A stretch of 64,000 nucleotides of DNA from Rhodococcoides fascians NBRC 12155 = LMG 3623 (GCF_001894785.1 NZ_BCWW01000008.1:186001-250000); one strand, 5' to 3'. Numbered from the stretch's first letter, positions 49,418 to 61,749 are shown. The notes: a model not told the origin generated them from the letters alone. Translations and numbers: made by a program.

Positions 49418-50401
49418 CTAGCGTCTCTTCCCGCTGCGGCGTGCGTTCGTTTTGGTCTTGACGACCGGTCGAGCCGGTTTGGAGGGCTGCGCCTTCTTCT
49501 TCTTGACGGGCGCGTCGTCGGACGATCCGCGTGAACTTCGCGTGGACCGGCCCCGCACGATGCCGATGAATTCTTCGATGCGGTCGTCTTCCCGCTCCGC
49601 CACCCAGGCCAGTGCGATCTGTGTCTGCTCGACGTCGGTGACCGGGCGGTACACGAGATCTTTGCGAGCGTTGAATCGCGCAACCGAGTGCGGGACGATC
49701 GCCACGCCCAGCCCAGCGGCCACGTACTCGAAAGTCTCCGCTGTGCTGGTCATCGGTGGCAGTGCGGGACGATCGCCGGTGCTCAGTTCTGTTGCAACAG
49801 CGGCCCATTCGGGCACCGTGGTCGGATCGGCGAGCAAGTGTTCGTCGGCGAGGTCGAGAGCTGTGACCGAGTCGAATGCTGCGACCGCATGGTCTTTGGG
49901 CACCACCACGACCTGGACTTCCTGGTACAGCCCGATGGCGTTCAGACCTTCACGATCGATCGGCGGCCTGACGAAGCCGACGTCGACCGTTCCATCACGC
50001 AGATGAGACACCTGCGTGTCCGGAGTCGTGGCCACGACGGACAAGGCGACATCGGGAAACCGATCGGCCCAGATTCGCGTCCACTTGGTCAGTGTTACGC
50101 CCTCGGCGTATCCGATGGTGAAACTGCGCGGCTCGCCGGCAGCAACCTGTGCAACCTCCGAACGCCGATCGTCCTCGGCGATCTCGACCAACGCGCGTTC
50201 GAGCAGATCGCGTCCGTCGGCGGTGAGTTCGGTGGGGGAGGCACCCGGCACGAACAGGTCGACGCCGAGCAACTCTTCGAGTTCCACCACGGTCTTGCTG
50301 AGGCGGATTCGGGAGATTCCGAGCGACTGAGCAGCGCGGGCGAAATGCAGTTGTTGCGCCACTGCCGCATACCAGCGCAGTGTCTGCACATCGATGTTCA
50401 C
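49418..50401 (-). CDS. LysR-family regulator with lysine/arginine-rich tail
   Basis: 327-aa LysR regulator: HTH at about 1-60 (VQTLRWYAAVAQQLHFARAAQSLGIS) and a substrate-binding domain from about 90 (SFTIGYAEGVTLTKW). After residue 285 it carries a basic, low-complexity tail (SSRGSS, KKKKAQPSKPARPVVKTKTNARRSGKRR-like), unusual for LysR proteins and similar to Lys/Ala/Pro-rich tails of actinobacterial DNA-binding proteins. It starts at GTG 50401, divergent from the DUF5997 gene. Targets unknown. Confidence 0.9.
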   Translation of the reverse strand: MNIDVQTLRWYAAVAQQLHFARAAQSLGISRIRLSKTVVELEELLGVDLFVPGASPTELTADGRDLLERALVEIAEDDRRSEVAQVAAGEPRSFTIGYAEGVTLTKWTRIWADRFPDVALSVVATTPDTQVSHLRDGTVDVGFVRPPIDREGLNAIGLYQEVQVVVVPKDHAVAAFDSVTALDLADEHLLADPTTVPEWAAVATELSTGDRPALPPMTSTAETFEYVAAGLGVAIVPHSVARFNARKDLVYRPVTDVEQTQIALAWVAEREDDRIEEFIGIVRGRSTRSSRGSSDDAPVKKKKAQPSKPARPVVKTKTNARRSGKRR

Positions 50402-50479
50402 GGAGTCGAGCCTATGGGACGGTGCACGAAGCGCGGGACGGTGGCGTCGGGACCGCCGATTGCCGGATAAGCTGGTCCG

Positions 50480-50896
50480 GTGAGCCCGGAGAACAAACAG
50501 CAGACCATGAAGCCATTGACCGCGGCGAACAAGCTCGGCATCTATCTACCCGCAGCGCCGGAAGAGTTCCAGAACTCGATGATCAGCAGATCCGACCTGG
50601 ACGCCCTGCGCAGCGATCCGCCGCAGTGGCTGACCGACTTGCAGACCGACGGACCCTTCCCCCGCGACGTGATCGCGAAGAAGCTCGACGTGTCCATCGC
50701 CGGATTGGCACGCGGCGGAGTCACCGAAGCGTTGACCAGTGTGGAGATCGAGGAACTGATCGCCAGCCCACCGCAGTGGCTGGTACGCGAGCGTCGGACT
50801 CAGATCCAGGTTCGCAAGAATGCCGAGCGCATCAAGGAGAAGCAGGAAGCGCGTCGCACCGCGGGCAATCGGCCCACGAAACTACGCAACCTCTAG
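50480..50896 (+). CDS. DUF5997-family protein
   Basis: 138-aa soluble protein beginning MSPENKQQTMKPLTAANKLGIYLPAAPEEFQ, which resembles the actinobacterial DUF5997 family. Two segments with SDPPQWLTDLQ and SPPQWLVRERR look like an internal repeat. The C-terminus is basic (RERRTQIQVRKNAERIKEKQEARR). Function unknown. GTG start 50480. It is divergent from the LysR gene, so that regulator may control it. Its end overlaps the convergent YchJ gene by 4 nt. Confidence 0.82.
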   Translation: MSPENKQQTMKPLTAANKLGIYLPAAPEEFQNSMISRSDLDALRSDPPQWLTDLQTDGPFPRDVIAKKLDVSIAGLARGGVTEALTSVEIEELIASPPQWLVRERRTQIQVRKNAERIKEKQEARRTAGNRPTKLRNL

Positions 50897-51276
50897 GGAG
50901 CGACGACTCCGTCGAGGTAGCGCCACCGGCCGTCGACCCGGACGAAACGGCTGATCTCCGACATCGTGCCGGCACCGTCGGGATGCTTGTACCGTGCCTC
51001 GAACTGCACGGTGCCGGTCTCGTCGAAAAGTCCGCCTGCGTCGGCAGCGAGGACGTCGAGCCGATACCACCGTTGGTCGGGGTCCAACTCCAGCTCAGCC
51101 GGAGCGGTGTCGGGATGCCAGGACGTCCGCAGGTAGGCGACGTCGCCGACGGCAAACGCGGTGAAGCGCGAGCGCATCAGCTTCTCCGCCGTCGGTGCAT
51201 CGACGGGGCCCGTCAGGTACGGCTCGCAACACGCATCGAACGTGTCGCCGCTCGAACACGGACACCGTGTACTCAC
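50893..51276 (-). CDS. YchJ-family protein (SEC-C metal-binding motif)
   Basis: 127-aa protein of the YchJ/UPF0225 family. The N-terminal SEC-C-like motif is CPCSSGDTFDACC. The rest is an NTF2-like fold (LMRSRFTAFAVGDVAYLRTSWHP, then WYRLDVL and FEARYKHPDGAGTMSEISRFVRVDGRWRYLDG). Biochemical role unknown. The GTG start at 51276 overlaps the stop of the 54-aa gene upstream, placing it last in a lysE-linked operon. Confidence 0.88.
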   Translation of the reverse strand: MSTRCPCSSGDTFDACCEPYLTGPVDAPTAEKLMRSRFTAFAVGDVAYLRTSWHPDTAPAELELDPDQRWYRLDVLAADAGGLFDETGTVQFEARYKHPDGAGTMSEISRFVRVDGRWRYLDGVVAP

Positions 51277-51437
51277 TCGTCGACCTCCACTTCGACTGTG
51301 TACGTGCCGAGTTCGTGCTCGTCCCGCTTACCCACGTCCTGAATCCAGGTGTTGGCTTCGAGCAGAGTGTCGAACAGCCCCAACGGAATCGGATCTCCGC
51401 CGAGCGCATTCTTCATGATCACGCGGTATTTCCTCAT
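51273..51437 (-). CDS. 54-aa conserved-looking small protein
   Basis: Small soluble protein starting MRKYRVIMKNALGGDPIPLG and ending in an acidic strand (YTVEVEVDE). It starts at ATG 51437, which overlaps the stop of the LysE-type gene (ATGA), and its stop overlaps the YchJ GTG (GTGA). The tight coupling on both sides is the main evidence that it is real. I do not recognise the family. Confidence 0.7.
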   Translation of the reverse strand: MRKYRVIMKNALGGDPIPLGLFDTLLEANTWIQDVGKRDEHELGTYTVEVEVDE

Positions 51438-52060
51438 GGGGTCACCCTTCGTACCGTGGCCAGAAATGTTGCGGCGGCAAAGAACAGGCCGGCGAACGTG
51501 CGGTTCATGGTCTTCTGCTGACGGTGGGACCGCATCATGCGGAGGACTCGCGATGCCAGAGAGGTGTAACCGGTCATCACCAGCATGTCGACGACGACCA
51601 TGGTCGCCGCGATGGCGAGATACTGGGTGATCAGCGGCCGCGCTGGGTCGAGAAACTGGGGCAGCACAGCGACCATGAACACGACGGCTTTCGGGTTGCT
51701 CGCGTTGACGAGAAATCCTCGCGCGAGCATCGTCGTGCCTCGATCCGCCACCGCGGGGGCGTCCGCTACTTCGGACGGAGCCGACCGCCACTGGCGAATG
51801 CCGAGGTAGACCAGATAGGCGACACCGAACCACTTGATCGCGGTGAAGGCCAGGGCCGAATTGGCCAGGACAGCACCGAGTCCGACTGCGACGATGCCGA
51901 TCTGGACCAGCAGGCCGATCTGCAGCCCGAAGATGTTCCAGTAGCCGCGGCGCAGGCCGTAGCGCAGACCTGTGGACATCGACGCGATGGCTCCGGCTCC
52001 GGGAGACAGACTGATGACGATGCTCGCGCCGAGGAAGGCGAGCCACACTGACCAGGACAT
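51434..52060 (-). CDS. LysE/RhtB-family amino-acid exporter
   Basis: 208-aa membrane protein with six hydrophobic segments. The N-terminus MSWSVWLAFLGASIVISLSPGAGAIASMSTGLRYGLRRGYWNI has the LysE-family SPGAG/G-R-GYW pattern, and NPKAVVFMVAVLPQFLDP is a second family block. Members export amino acids, homoserine lactones or similar. The substrate cannot be told from sequence. It is the first gene of a three-gene overlapping operon. Confidence 0.92.
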   Translation of the reverse strand: MSWSVWLAFLGASIVISLSPGAGAIASMSTGLRYGLRRGYWNIFGLQIGLLVQIGIVAVGLGAVLANSALAFTAIKWFGVAYLVYLGIRQWRSAPSEVADAPAVADRGTTMLARGFLVNASNPKAVVFMVAVLPQFLDPARPLITQYLAIAATMVVVDMLVMTGYTSLASRVLRMMRSHRQQKTMNRTFAGLFFAAATFLATVRRVTP

Positions 52061-52143
52061 GTGTTCATTGAACTACGCCCGTCAATTCGCATTCTGCGCG
52101 GTGGCCGGGTGTCGATACGGTCATTGCGGGGTAGACGCTGCAG

Positions 52144-52611
52144 ATGGCAGACATCAGAACCATCGACAGCGGTCCCCAGCAGGTCACGAGACAGACCGAG
52201 GTTCGGGCACCGGCAGCCGAACTGTTCGACATCGTGGCCGATCCCACCCGGCACGGCGAGCTGGACGGATCCGGCACAGTCAAGGACACCGTCCGTGGAC
52301 CCGAGAGGCTGAGCAGCGGCGCGAAATTCTCCGTCGGCATGAAGCAGTACGGCGTGCCGTACAAGATCACCAGCACCGTGACCGAATTCGTGGATGCGGA
52401 TCGACACAAGATCATCGAGTGGCAGCACCCGATGGGCCACAGCTGGCGCTGGGAATTCGAGGAGAAGCAGCCGGGCCTGACCACTGTCACCGAGAGCTTC
52501 GTCTACGGCACCGCCAAGGTTCCGAAAATGCTCGAGTTGTTCAAGATGCCGCAGAAGAATGCGCAGGGCATCACGAGCACACTGCACAATCTGGCTGCTC
52601 GTTACGCCTGA
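52144..52611 (+). CDS. SRPBCC (START-like) domain protein
   Basis: 155-aa protein with a polyketide cyclase/dehydrase-like fold: EVRAPAAELFDIVADPTRHGELDGSGTVKD at the start, beta strands in the middle (KFSVGMKQYGVPYKITSTVTEF), and a long C-terminal helix (ELFKMPQKNAQGITSTLHNLAARYA). Such proteins bind hydrophobic ligands. The ligand is unknown. It begins 83 nt from the divergent lysE gene. Confidence 0.85.
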   Translation: MADIRTIDSGPQQVTRQTEVRAPAAELFDIVADPTRHGELDGSGTVKDTVRGPERLSSGAKFSVGMKQYGVPYKITSTVTEFVDADRHKIIEWQHPMGHSWRWEFEEKQPGLTTVTESFVYGTAKVPKMLELFKMPQKNAQGITSTLHNLAARYA

Positions 52612-52660
52612 CCTCTCGGACAGCCCGTGGCGGTACGGGCCCTGCTCTACAGTGACCCGC

Positions 52661-53179
52661 ATGCCGATCGAACCCGATACCAAGAACTGGACGTGGGTCC
52701 TCGACAGTGCCTGCCCCGACTGCGGGTTCGACTCGAGCTCCGTCGAATACGACGCCGTACCCGCGTTGATCCGCGCTGACGTGGATCGGTGGATCGCAGT
52801 GCTCCGTCGCGAGGACGCGGCAGTGCGTCCCGACGATTCGACATGGTCGGCGCTCGAATACAGCGCACATGTTCGGGATGCACACCGCATATTCCGCACT
52901 CGGTTGGCGCTGCTGCTGACCGAGGACGACCCCGAGTTCGACAACTGGGACCAGGACGCCACGGCCGTGGCCGAGAACTACAACGCACAGAATCCGGCGA
53001 CGGTGGCGTCGGAACTCGGGGAAGCGGCACATGCATTGGCCGACGCCTTCTCGGCTGTGCCGCCGGAAGACCGTGATCGCAGAGGGCGACGCAGCGACGG
53101 TTCCCACTTCACCGTCGAAACTCTGGCGGCCTACTACATTCACGATCCCATCCACCATCTGTGGGACGTGCGGGGCTGA
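52661..53179 (+). CDS. DinB-like (mycothiol-dependent enzyme fold) protein
   Basis: 172-aa protein with the DinB/YfiT-like four-helix fold: [21 protein letters not shown] and [20 protein letters not shown] supply histidines (HV, HH) for a possible metal site. [11 protein letters not shown] near the N-terminus adds a Cys pair. It is not related to the DNA polymerase at 9554. Family members include mycothiol- or bacillithiol-dependent enzymes; the function here is unknown. ATG 52661. Confidence 0.82.
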   Translation: MPIEPDTKNWTWVLDSACPDCGFDSSSVEYDAVPALIRADVDRWIAVLRREDAAVRPDDSTWSALEYSAHVRDAHRIFRTRLALLLTEDDPEFDNWDQDATAVAENYNAQNPATVASELGEAAHALADAFSAVPPEDRDRRGRRSDGSHFTVETLAAYYIHDPIHHLWDVRG

Positions 53180-53205
53180 GCCGAATTCGGTGGAACTATC
53201 CTGGT

Positions 53206-53234
53206 GGTTCGGACAACACTGATTCGACCGAACC
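53206..53234 (+). promoter_or_regulatory. Inverted repeat in the his operon leader
   Basis: GGTTCGG (53206-53212) and CCGAACC (53228-53234) are perfect 7-bp arms around a 15-nt loop, 35 nt before hisD. It could be a hairpin or a protein site. I see no histidine-rich leader peptide. Confidence 0.4.
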
Positions 53235-53268
53235 CCGGCACCGAACCGACTCCACGAAGGGGCCCACT

Positions 53269-56368
<3,100 letters not shown>

Positions 56369-56390
56369 TCGGTCGAGCGGTGCTCGTGCG

Positions 56391-57536
56391 TTGAGTGGTC
56401 TGAGTTCGATTCGTGGCCTCCCGGCCGCGATGGCCATGGGTGCGGCCGCGTTCGGCGGCTGGGGCCTGCTGCTCCCGGTGGTTCCGCTGGCGGTGTCGCA
56501 ATCGGGTTCGTCCGACGCGGTGGCGGCAGCCAGCACCGCGATCTTCATGGCCACCACGGTCATCACCCAACTGTTCGTTCCCTCGATGCTGGTTCGCGTC
56601 GGCCATCGGCCCGTGCTCGCGGCCGGTTGCCTGCTTCTGGGTGTTCCCGCGTTGCTGTTCATCGTGTCGGTGCAGGCCGTACCGGCACTCGCCGTGTCGG
56701 CGCTACGGGGTACGGGTTTCGGAATGTTGACGGTCGCCGGGGCCGCCATCGTCGCCGAGTTGGCACCGACCCACTTGCTCGGCCGCGCGACGGGAGCACA
56801 GGGAATCGCGGTCGCGTTGTCGCAGATGGTGACGTTGCCGCTGGGCCTGGTGATCTTCGCGGCCAGTCCGACGGCGGTGTTCGTCCTGGGGGCTCTGGTT
56901 CCCGCTGCGGGCTTGATCGGGGTGGCTCTGTTGCCGCCGACCCGGCCTGCACCGCAACCGGCTCGGGTCGACCGGGTCCGCCTCGACGCCAGGCGATTCC
57001 TGGTGCCGTGCCTCGTCGTTGCGTCGGTGTCGGCGTCGTACGGCGGCATCACCAGTCTGCTGCCGATCGCCGAATCCGAGCGAGCCGCGATGATCGGTGT
57101 GGCCCTCGCCGTGGTCAGTGCCGCGATGTTGGTCGGTCGATATGCCGCCGGCTCGGTTGCCGATCGCATCGGAATCGGCCGGTCGGTGGTGCCTGCGCTC
57201 ATCTCCGCGGCCCTGGGCGTCGGCCTGTTCGCCGTTGCCGCCGCGGGTGCCATGCCTGCCGCACTGTTCTTCGTTGCCGCGGTGTTGTTCGGAATCGGCT
57301 ACGGCGCATGCCAGAACGACAGTCTGGTGATGGCCTTCGATGCGGCGGGGCCCGCTCGCTACAGCAGCGCCAGCGCGGTGTGGAACATCAGCTTCGATGC
57401 CGGTACCGGCGCAGGGGCGCTCGCCCTCGGTGTGGTCGCGACGAGTGTGGGCTACACCGCCGGGTTCACTGCAGGTGCAACCACCGTTGCCGTTGTCGCG
57501 GCGGTGGCACTGATCGCGCGTCCACGTCCCCGATAG
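56391..57536 (+). CDS. MFS transporter inside the his operon
   Basis: About 381-aa membrane protein with roughly 12 hydrophobic segments, from GLPAAMAMGAAAFGGWGLLLPVV to TAGATTVAVVAAVALIA. Central motif RGTGFGMLTVAGAAIVAEL and the second-half motif GRYAAGSVADRIGIGRSVV support MFS. The start is probably TTG 56391 (22 nt after hisB); the first ATG is 56430. It lies between hisB and hisH on the same strand, so it should be co-transcribed. The substrate is unknown; histidine or a pathway-linked compound is only a guess. Confidence 0.82.
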   Translation: MSGLSSIRGLPAAMAMGAAAFGGWGLLLPVVPLAVSQSGSSDAVAAASTAIFMATTVITQLFVPSMLVRVGHRPVLAAGCLLLGVPALLFIVSVQAVPALAVSALRGTGFGMLTVAGAAIVAELAPTHLLGRATGAQGIAVALSQMVTLPLGLVIFAASPTAVFVLGALVPAAGLIGVALLPPTRPAPQPARVDRVRLDARRFLVPCLVVASVSASYGGITSLLPIAESERAAMIGVALAVVSAAMLVGRYAAGSVADRIGIGRSVVPALISAALGVGLFAVAAAGAMPAALFFVAAVLFGIGYGACQNDSLVMAFDAAGPARYSSASAVWNISFDAGTGAGALALGVVATSVGYTAGFTAGATTVAVVAAVALIARPRPR

Positions 57537-57545
57537 ACTCGTTCC

Positions 57546-58175
57546 ATGACTTCTGTGGTGTTGCTCGACTACGGCTCGGGCAATCTGCACTCGGCGAAAA
57601 GGGCGTTGGCCCGCGTCGGTGCCGACGTGACGGTGACCTCCGACTTCGACGAAGCCCTGAATGCAGAAGCGCTGGTGGTTCCCGGGGTCGGTGCATTTGC
57701 CGCCTGTATGGAGGGTCTGACGGCCGTTCGAGGTGAGCGCATCATCGGGCGTCGTCTCGCGGGTGGCCGCCCGGTACTGGGAATCTGCGTCGGCATGCAG
57801 ATCCTCTTCGATCGCGGTGTCGAGTTCGGCGTCGAGGCGGACGGGTGCGGCGAATGGCCGGGCACTGTCGAACGCCTGCAGGCGGACGTGCTCCCGCACA
57901 TGGGTTGGAACACCGTCGAGGCTCCGGAGAACAGCGTGTTGTTCGACGGCATCGACCGCGAGACACGGTTCTATTTCGTCCATTCCTACGCCGCGCAGCA
58001 GTGGGAGCTCGAACCGAGCGAGACCATCGCCGCGCCGTTGCTCACGTGGGCCGATCACGGTGGCCGCTTCCTCGCTGCCGTGGAGAACGGCGCGCTCTCG
58101 GCCACACAGTTCCACCCGGAGAAGTCCGGCGACGCCGGTGCCGCGTTGCTCGAGAACTGGGTTCGATCGGTGTGA
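57546..58175 (+). CDS. hisH: Imidazole glycerol phosphate synthase, glutaminase subunit
   Basis: 209-aa class I glutamine amidotransferase. The nucleophile Cys81 is in [11 protein letters not shown]; His and Glu of the triad are in [30 protein letters not shown] is the typical N-terminus. It supplies ammonia to HisF (60039). ATG 57546, 9 nt after the MFS stop. Confidence 0.96.
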   Translation: MTSVVLLDYGSGNLHSAKRALARVGADVTVTSDFDEALNAEALVVPGVGAFAACMEGLTAVRGERIIGRRLAGGRPVLGICVGMQILFDRGVEFGVEADGCGEWPGTVERLQADVLPHMGWNTVEAPENSVLFDGIDRETRFYFVHSYAAQQWELEPSETIAAPLLTWADHGGRFLAAVENGALSATQFHPEKSGDAGAALLENWVRSV

Positions 58176-58387
58176 GCGAACGCGAGTTCTCGCTCGGCCG
58201 GTTGGCGTTTCGAGCGCTCGGGGCGGCAGTTGCGGTACTTGCCCTCGCGACCGTGTCGATTGCTGTGTGGCAGCCCACCGCCGGCGTTGCTCTGCTCATC
58301 GCGTTGGCCGGAGTTGTCGGGGCGATCACGGCCATGGGGGTCGTGTCCACGCGCATGACGCGCAAGGAACTCGGTCCCGACAGCTGA
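58172..58387 (+). CDS. 71-aa membrane protein in the his operon
   Basis: Predicted small protein with two hydrophobic stretches ([19 protein letters not shown] and [21 protein letters not shown]) and a charged tail ([11 protein letters not shown]). GTG 58172 overlaps the hisH stop (GTGA), which supports translation. It sits between hisH and priA. No family recognised; its role in histidine synthesis, if any, is unknown. Confidence 0.65.
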   Translation: MSEREFSLGRLAFRALGAAVAVLALATVSIAVWQPTAGVALLIALAGVVGAITAMGVVSTRMTRKELGPDS

Positions 58388-58470
58388 CGGTCCGTCCCGG
58401 CGGCCTGCGGATCCGGGCAGTGCTGACCCGTTTTGAATTCGACGCGAGTCGGCCCGTAGCATAACCGCAC

Positions 58471-59205
58471 GTGAGCCTGGTCTTATTGCCTGCTGTCGAT
58501 GTCGCAGGCGGCGAAGCTGTCCGTCTCGTTCAAGGGGAAGCCGGTAGCGAAACGAAGTACGGTTCGCCCCGTGATGCCGCCCTGGCGTGGCAGAACGACG
58601 GCGCCGAGTGGGTCCATCTGGTGGATCTCGATGCCGCGTTCGGGCGCGGGTCCAACCGTGAACTGTTGGCCTCGGTGGTCGGTGAGCTCGATGTGAAGGT
58701 CGAGCTCTCGGGCGGAATTCGCGACGACGATTCCCTGCGCGCCGCCCTCGCAACCGGATGCGCACGCGTCAACCTGGGTACGGCGGCTCTGGAAGACCCC
58801 GAGTGGTGCGCTCGCGCGATCGGCGAATTCGGCGATCGTGTCGCGGTCGGCCTCGACGTGCTGATGGTGGACGGCGCGCCTCGTCTGCGTGGCCGCGGTT
58901 GGGTCAGCGACGGCGGTGGCCTGTGGGAGGTACTCGAGCGGCTCGAACGCGACGGCTGCTCGCGGTACGTCGTCACCGACGTCACCAAGGACGGCACCCT
59001 GACCGGCCCGAACCTCGAACTTCTCGCCGACGTGTGCGACAGGACCGACAAGCCGGTCATCGCGTCCGGCGGCGTGTCGACGATCGCCGACCTCGAAGCG
59101 ATCGCCGGACTGGTCGACCGTGGCGTGGAGGGATCCATCGTCGGAAAAGCCTTGTACGCCGGGCGTTTCACACTGCCCGATGCCCTCTCGGCAGTGTCTC
59201 GGTAA
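58471..59205 (+). CDS. priA: PriA: bifunctional HisA/TrpF phosphoribosyl isomerase
   Basis: 244-aa TIM-barrel enzyme. Catalytic Asp in [15 protein letters not shown] (Asp10) and in [17 protein letters not shown] plus the following DGGG loop is the actinobacterial PriA type, which uses both ProFAR (histidine) and PRA (tryptophan) as substrates. No trpF is visible near trpE here, consistent with PriA serving both pathways. GTG 58471 start; 83 nt after the small membrane protein. Confidence 0.93.
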   Translation: MSLVLLPAVDVAGGEAVRLVQGEAGSETKYGSPRDAALAWQNDGAEWVHLVDLDAAFGRGSNRELLASVVGELDVKVELSGGIRDDDSLRAALATGCARVNLGTAALEDPEWCARAIGEFGDRVAVGLDVLMVDGAPRLRGRGWVSDGGGLWEVLERLERDGCSRYVVTDVTKDGTLTGPNLELLADVCDRTDKPVIASGGVSTIADLEAIAGLVDRGVEGSIVGKALYAGRFTLPDALSAVSR

Positions 59206-59211
59206 CGACGA

Positions 59212-60042
59212 ATGACCCTTCCCGAGGAACCGAGTCGTCTGCTCGAGATCGCCGGTGGGTTGCTCGACGGCATCCATGATCGGTTCCTCGCGGGCGTCGG
59301 CGCACCGAGTACCGTGCAGAAGGGCCCCGACGACTTCGCCACCGCGGTGGATCTCGAACTCGAGCGTCGTCTGGGCGCGGAACTGTACGACGCCACCGGA
59401 ATCGCCGTTCACGGTGAAGAGTTCGGCGGTCCCGATCTGAACTCCGGTCTCGTATGGGTACTCGACCCGATCGACGGCACATTCAACTACTCGTCCGGAT
59501 TGCCCTCTGCCGGAACGTTGTTGGCGTTGCTCGATGACGGGGTGCCGGTCCTCGGGCTCACGTGGCTACCACTGGTGAATCAGCGATTCTCTGCCGTGGC
59601 GGACGGCCCGTTGCTTCTGAACGGGGCCCCGCTACCCGCACTGCAACCGAAGTCGTTGCGCGAGTCGATGATCGGGTTCGGTGCGTTCAACGTTGCCAGC
59701 CGTGGATCCATCCCCGGCCGCTTCCGGTTTCGCATTCTCGAAGAGTTGTCGATGCACTCCTCGCGGCTGCGCATGCACGGTGCCACCGGAGTCGATCTGG
59801 CGTACACCGCCAGCGGCGTACTGGGCGGCGCGGTGGTCTTCGGATACCGCGCCTGGGACAACGCTGCCGGGGCCCTGCTGGTTCGTGCTGCGGGCGGAAT
59901 CGTCACCGATCTCGCAGGCCGACCGTGGACCATCGATTCGAAGTCGGTGCTCGCGGCCGGCCCCGGAGTACACGGCGAACTGCTGAAGGTGATCACCGAA
60001 CTCGGTGCACCCGGCGACTATTTGGAAGGACCGGTGCGATGA
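59212..60042 (+). CDS. impA: Inositol monophosphatase-family phosphatase (impA/hisN-like)
   Basis: 276-aa Mg-dependent phosphatase. Metal-site motifs: HGEEFGG (Glu), [17 protein letters not shown] (the DPIDGT block) and [16 protein letters not shown] (the WD block). In mycobacteria the gene at this position is impA. Because hisB here lacks a histidinol-phosphatase domain, this enzyme could carry out that step, as HisN does in Corynebacterium; both roles remain open. It starts 6 nt after priA and overlaps hisF by 4 nt. Confidence 0.86.
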   Translation: MTLPEEPSRLLEIAGGLLDGIHDRFLAGVGAPSTVQKGPDDFATAVDLELERRLGAELYDATGIAVHGEEFGGPDLNSGLVWVLDPIDGTFNYSSGLPSAGTLLALLDDGVPVLGLTWLPLVNQRFSAVADGPLLLNGAPLPALQPKSLRESMIGFGAFNVASRGSIPGRFRFRILEELSMHSSRLRMHGATGVDLAYTASGVLGGAVVFGYRAWDNAAGALLVRAAGGIVTDLAGRPWTIDSKSVLAAGPGVHGELLKVITELGAPGDYLEGPVR

Positions 60043-60812
60043 GCGTTGCGGTCAGAGTGATCCCGTGCCTCGACGTCGATGCCGGACGTGTCGTCAAGGG
60101 CGTCAACTTCGAAAACCTCCGCGACGCAGGTGATCCCGTCGAGCTCGCGGCAGCGTACGACGCACAGGGAGCCGACGAACTGACGTTCCTCGACGTCACG
60201 GCGTCCACATCCGATCGAGGAACCATGCTCGACGTCGTCAGCCGCACCGCCGAGCAGGTGTTCATTCCCCTGACCGTCGGTGGGGGAGTACGCACTGTCG
60301 CCGACGTCGACCTACTGCTGCGGGCCGGTGCCGACAAGGTCAGCGTCAACACCGCAGCCATCGCTCGGCCGGAGTTGCTGCGCGAGCTCAGTGAGCGATT
60401 CGGGTCCCAGTGCATCGTCCTGTCGGTGGATGCACGCACCGTCCCGCAGGGACAGCAGGACACCCCGTCGGGCTGGGAAGTCACCACCCACGGCGGCAAG
60501 CGTGGAACCGGTATCGACGCCGTCGAATGGGCAGTACGCGGTGCCGAACTGGGAGTCGGTGAGATCCTTCTCAATTCGATGGATGCCGACGGCACGAAGG
60601 CCGGATTCGACCTGCCGATGATCGCGGCGGTCCGGTCCGCCGTGCACGTTCCCGTCATCGCCAGCGGAGGAGCAGGGCGCGTCGAACATTTCGCGCCCGC
60701 CGTCCACGCCGGAGCCGATGCCGTCCTCGCCGCAAGCGTGTTCCACTTCGGGGACCTCACCATCGGCCAGGTCAAAGAATCGATGCGCGCCGAGCGCATC
60801 GTCGTCCGCTAG
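60039..60812 (+). CDS. hisF: Imidazole glycerol phosphate synthase, cyclase subunit
   Basis: 257-aa TIM-barrel. Catalytic Asp11 in [18 protein letters not shown]; second Asp in [41 protein letters not shown] and [14 protein letters not shown] are typical. ATG 60039 overlaps the impA stop (ATGA). It uses ammonia from HisH to make IGP and AICAR. Confidence 0.97.
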   Translation: MSVAVRVIPCLDVDAGRVVKGVNFENLRDAGDPVELAAAYDAQGADELTFLDVTASTSDRGTMLDVVSRTAEQVFIPLTVGGGVRTVADVDLLLRAGADKVSVNTAAIARPELLRELSERFGSQCIVLSVDARTVPQGQQDTPSGWEVTTHGGKRGTGIDAVEWAVRGAELGVGEILLNSMDADGTKAGFDLPMIAAVRSAVHVPVIASGGAGRVEHFAPAVHAGADAVLAASVFHFGDLTIGQVKESMRAERIVVR

Positions 60813-60826
60813 CGAAGAGGTTTTCG

Positions 60827-61180
60827 ATGACTCTCGACCCGACGCTGTCCGCCCGGCTCAAGCGAAACGAAGCCGGACTGTTCAGTGCTGTGGTGCAGGA
60901 GCGCTCGACCGGCCAGGTACTGATGGTTGCCTGGATGGACGACGAAGCGTTGTCGCGCACGCTCGCGACGCGCAAGGGCACCTACTACTCCAGGTCCAGG
61001 CAGCAGTACTGGGTCAAAGGCGAGACCTCGGGGCACACGCAGTACGTGCACGAGGTCCGGCTCGATTGTGACGGGGACACAGTGCTGTTGGTCGTCGACC
61101 AGATCGGCGCGGCATGCCACACCGGCACCCACACCTGCTTCGACTCCGACGTGCTGTTGGGGCCCGCGGCTCAGGCGTGA
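60827..61180 (+). CDS. hisI: Phosphoribosyl-AMP cyclohydrolase
   Basis: 117-aa zinc enzyme for the third step of histidine synthesis. Motifs: [34 protein letters not shown], and the metal-binding [16 protein letters not shown]. No HisE domain is fused. GAAGAGG is 8 nt before the ATG. Last gene of the operon; its end overlaps the convergent marR gene by 10 nt. Confidence 0.96.
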   Translation: MTLDPTLSARLKRNEAGLFSAVVQERSTGQVLMVAWMDDEALSRTLATRKGTYYSRSRQQYWVKGETSGHTQYVHEVRLDCDGDTVLLVVDQIGAACHTGTHTCFDSDVLLGPAAQA

Positions 61181-61677
61181 CCGGTTCCTGCGGCAATTCC
61201 CTTGTCCAGCTGAGTGAGTAGCGTCGTGCTCAGAGTCGACAGTCGACCCACCTCCGCGTCGGACAATCCGTCGAATATCAGAGCCTGCACTGTCTCGACG
61301 TGTCCTGGCGCCGATGCCACGACCTTTTCCATGCCGGCGTCGGTCAGCACCGCATAGGAACCGCGGCTCCCCGGAATACTCTCGCGGCGAACCCATCCCG
61401 CTTTCTCGAGCTTGGTGACCACGTGCGACAGACGTGACAGTGACGCGTTGGCGTACTCCGCGAGATCGCGCAGTTGAATTCGTCGCTGTGGATTCTCGCT
61501 GACGACCGCGAGGACGAAGTAATCGAAGTGGGTCAACTGCGAATCGCGTTGCAGCTGGGCGTCCAATGCTGCGGGCAGTCGGGTGACCAGGGCGACGAGC
61601 GCGCGCCACGCGTCTTGCTGGCTCTCGGTGAGCCAGCGGGGATCCACCGCATCATTCGGTGTCGCCGACGTGTCCAT
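61171..61677 (-). CDS. MarR-family transcriptional regulator
   Basis: 168-aa winged-helix protein. The HTH and wing are in [52 protein letters not shown]. The DNA-binding core has the [13 protein letters not shown] recognition helix pattern. No sensing Cys is seen. It lies between hisI and bcpB; its target is unknown. ATG 61677 gives the normal N-terminus; an upstream open frame has no similarity. Confidence 0.9.
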   Translation of the reverse strand: MDTSATPNDAVDPRWLTESQQDAWRALVALVTRLPAALDAQLQRDSQLTHFDYFVLAVVSENPQRRIQLRDLAEYANASLSRLSHVVTKLEKAGWVRRESIPGSRGSYAVLTDAGMEKVVASAPGHVETVQALIFDGLSDAEVGRLSTLSTTLLTQLDKGIAAGTGHA

Positions 61678-61717
61678 CGCGGGTACCTCTCGATCGAGAC
61701 AGTTGTGTTCTGCACAT

Positions 61718-61749
61718 GATGCCTCGAGCATCCCCGGGCCCGAGGCATC
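61718..61749 (-). terminator. Hairpin after bcpB
   Basis: GATGCCTCG (61718-61726) and CGAGGCATC (61741-61749) are perfect 9-bp arms around a 14-nt loop, 16 nt past the bcpB stop on the minus strand. It probably ends the bcpB message before the marR gene. Confidence 0.65.

Noticed and set aside
52661..53179. Second DinB polymerase
   Set aside because: This protein has the DinB/YfiT four-helix fold, not the Y-family polymerase motifs. The shared name is historical.
53180..53268. T-box or histidine leader before hisD
   Set aside because: No T-box sequence and no His-codon run; only a 7-bp inverted repeat is seen.
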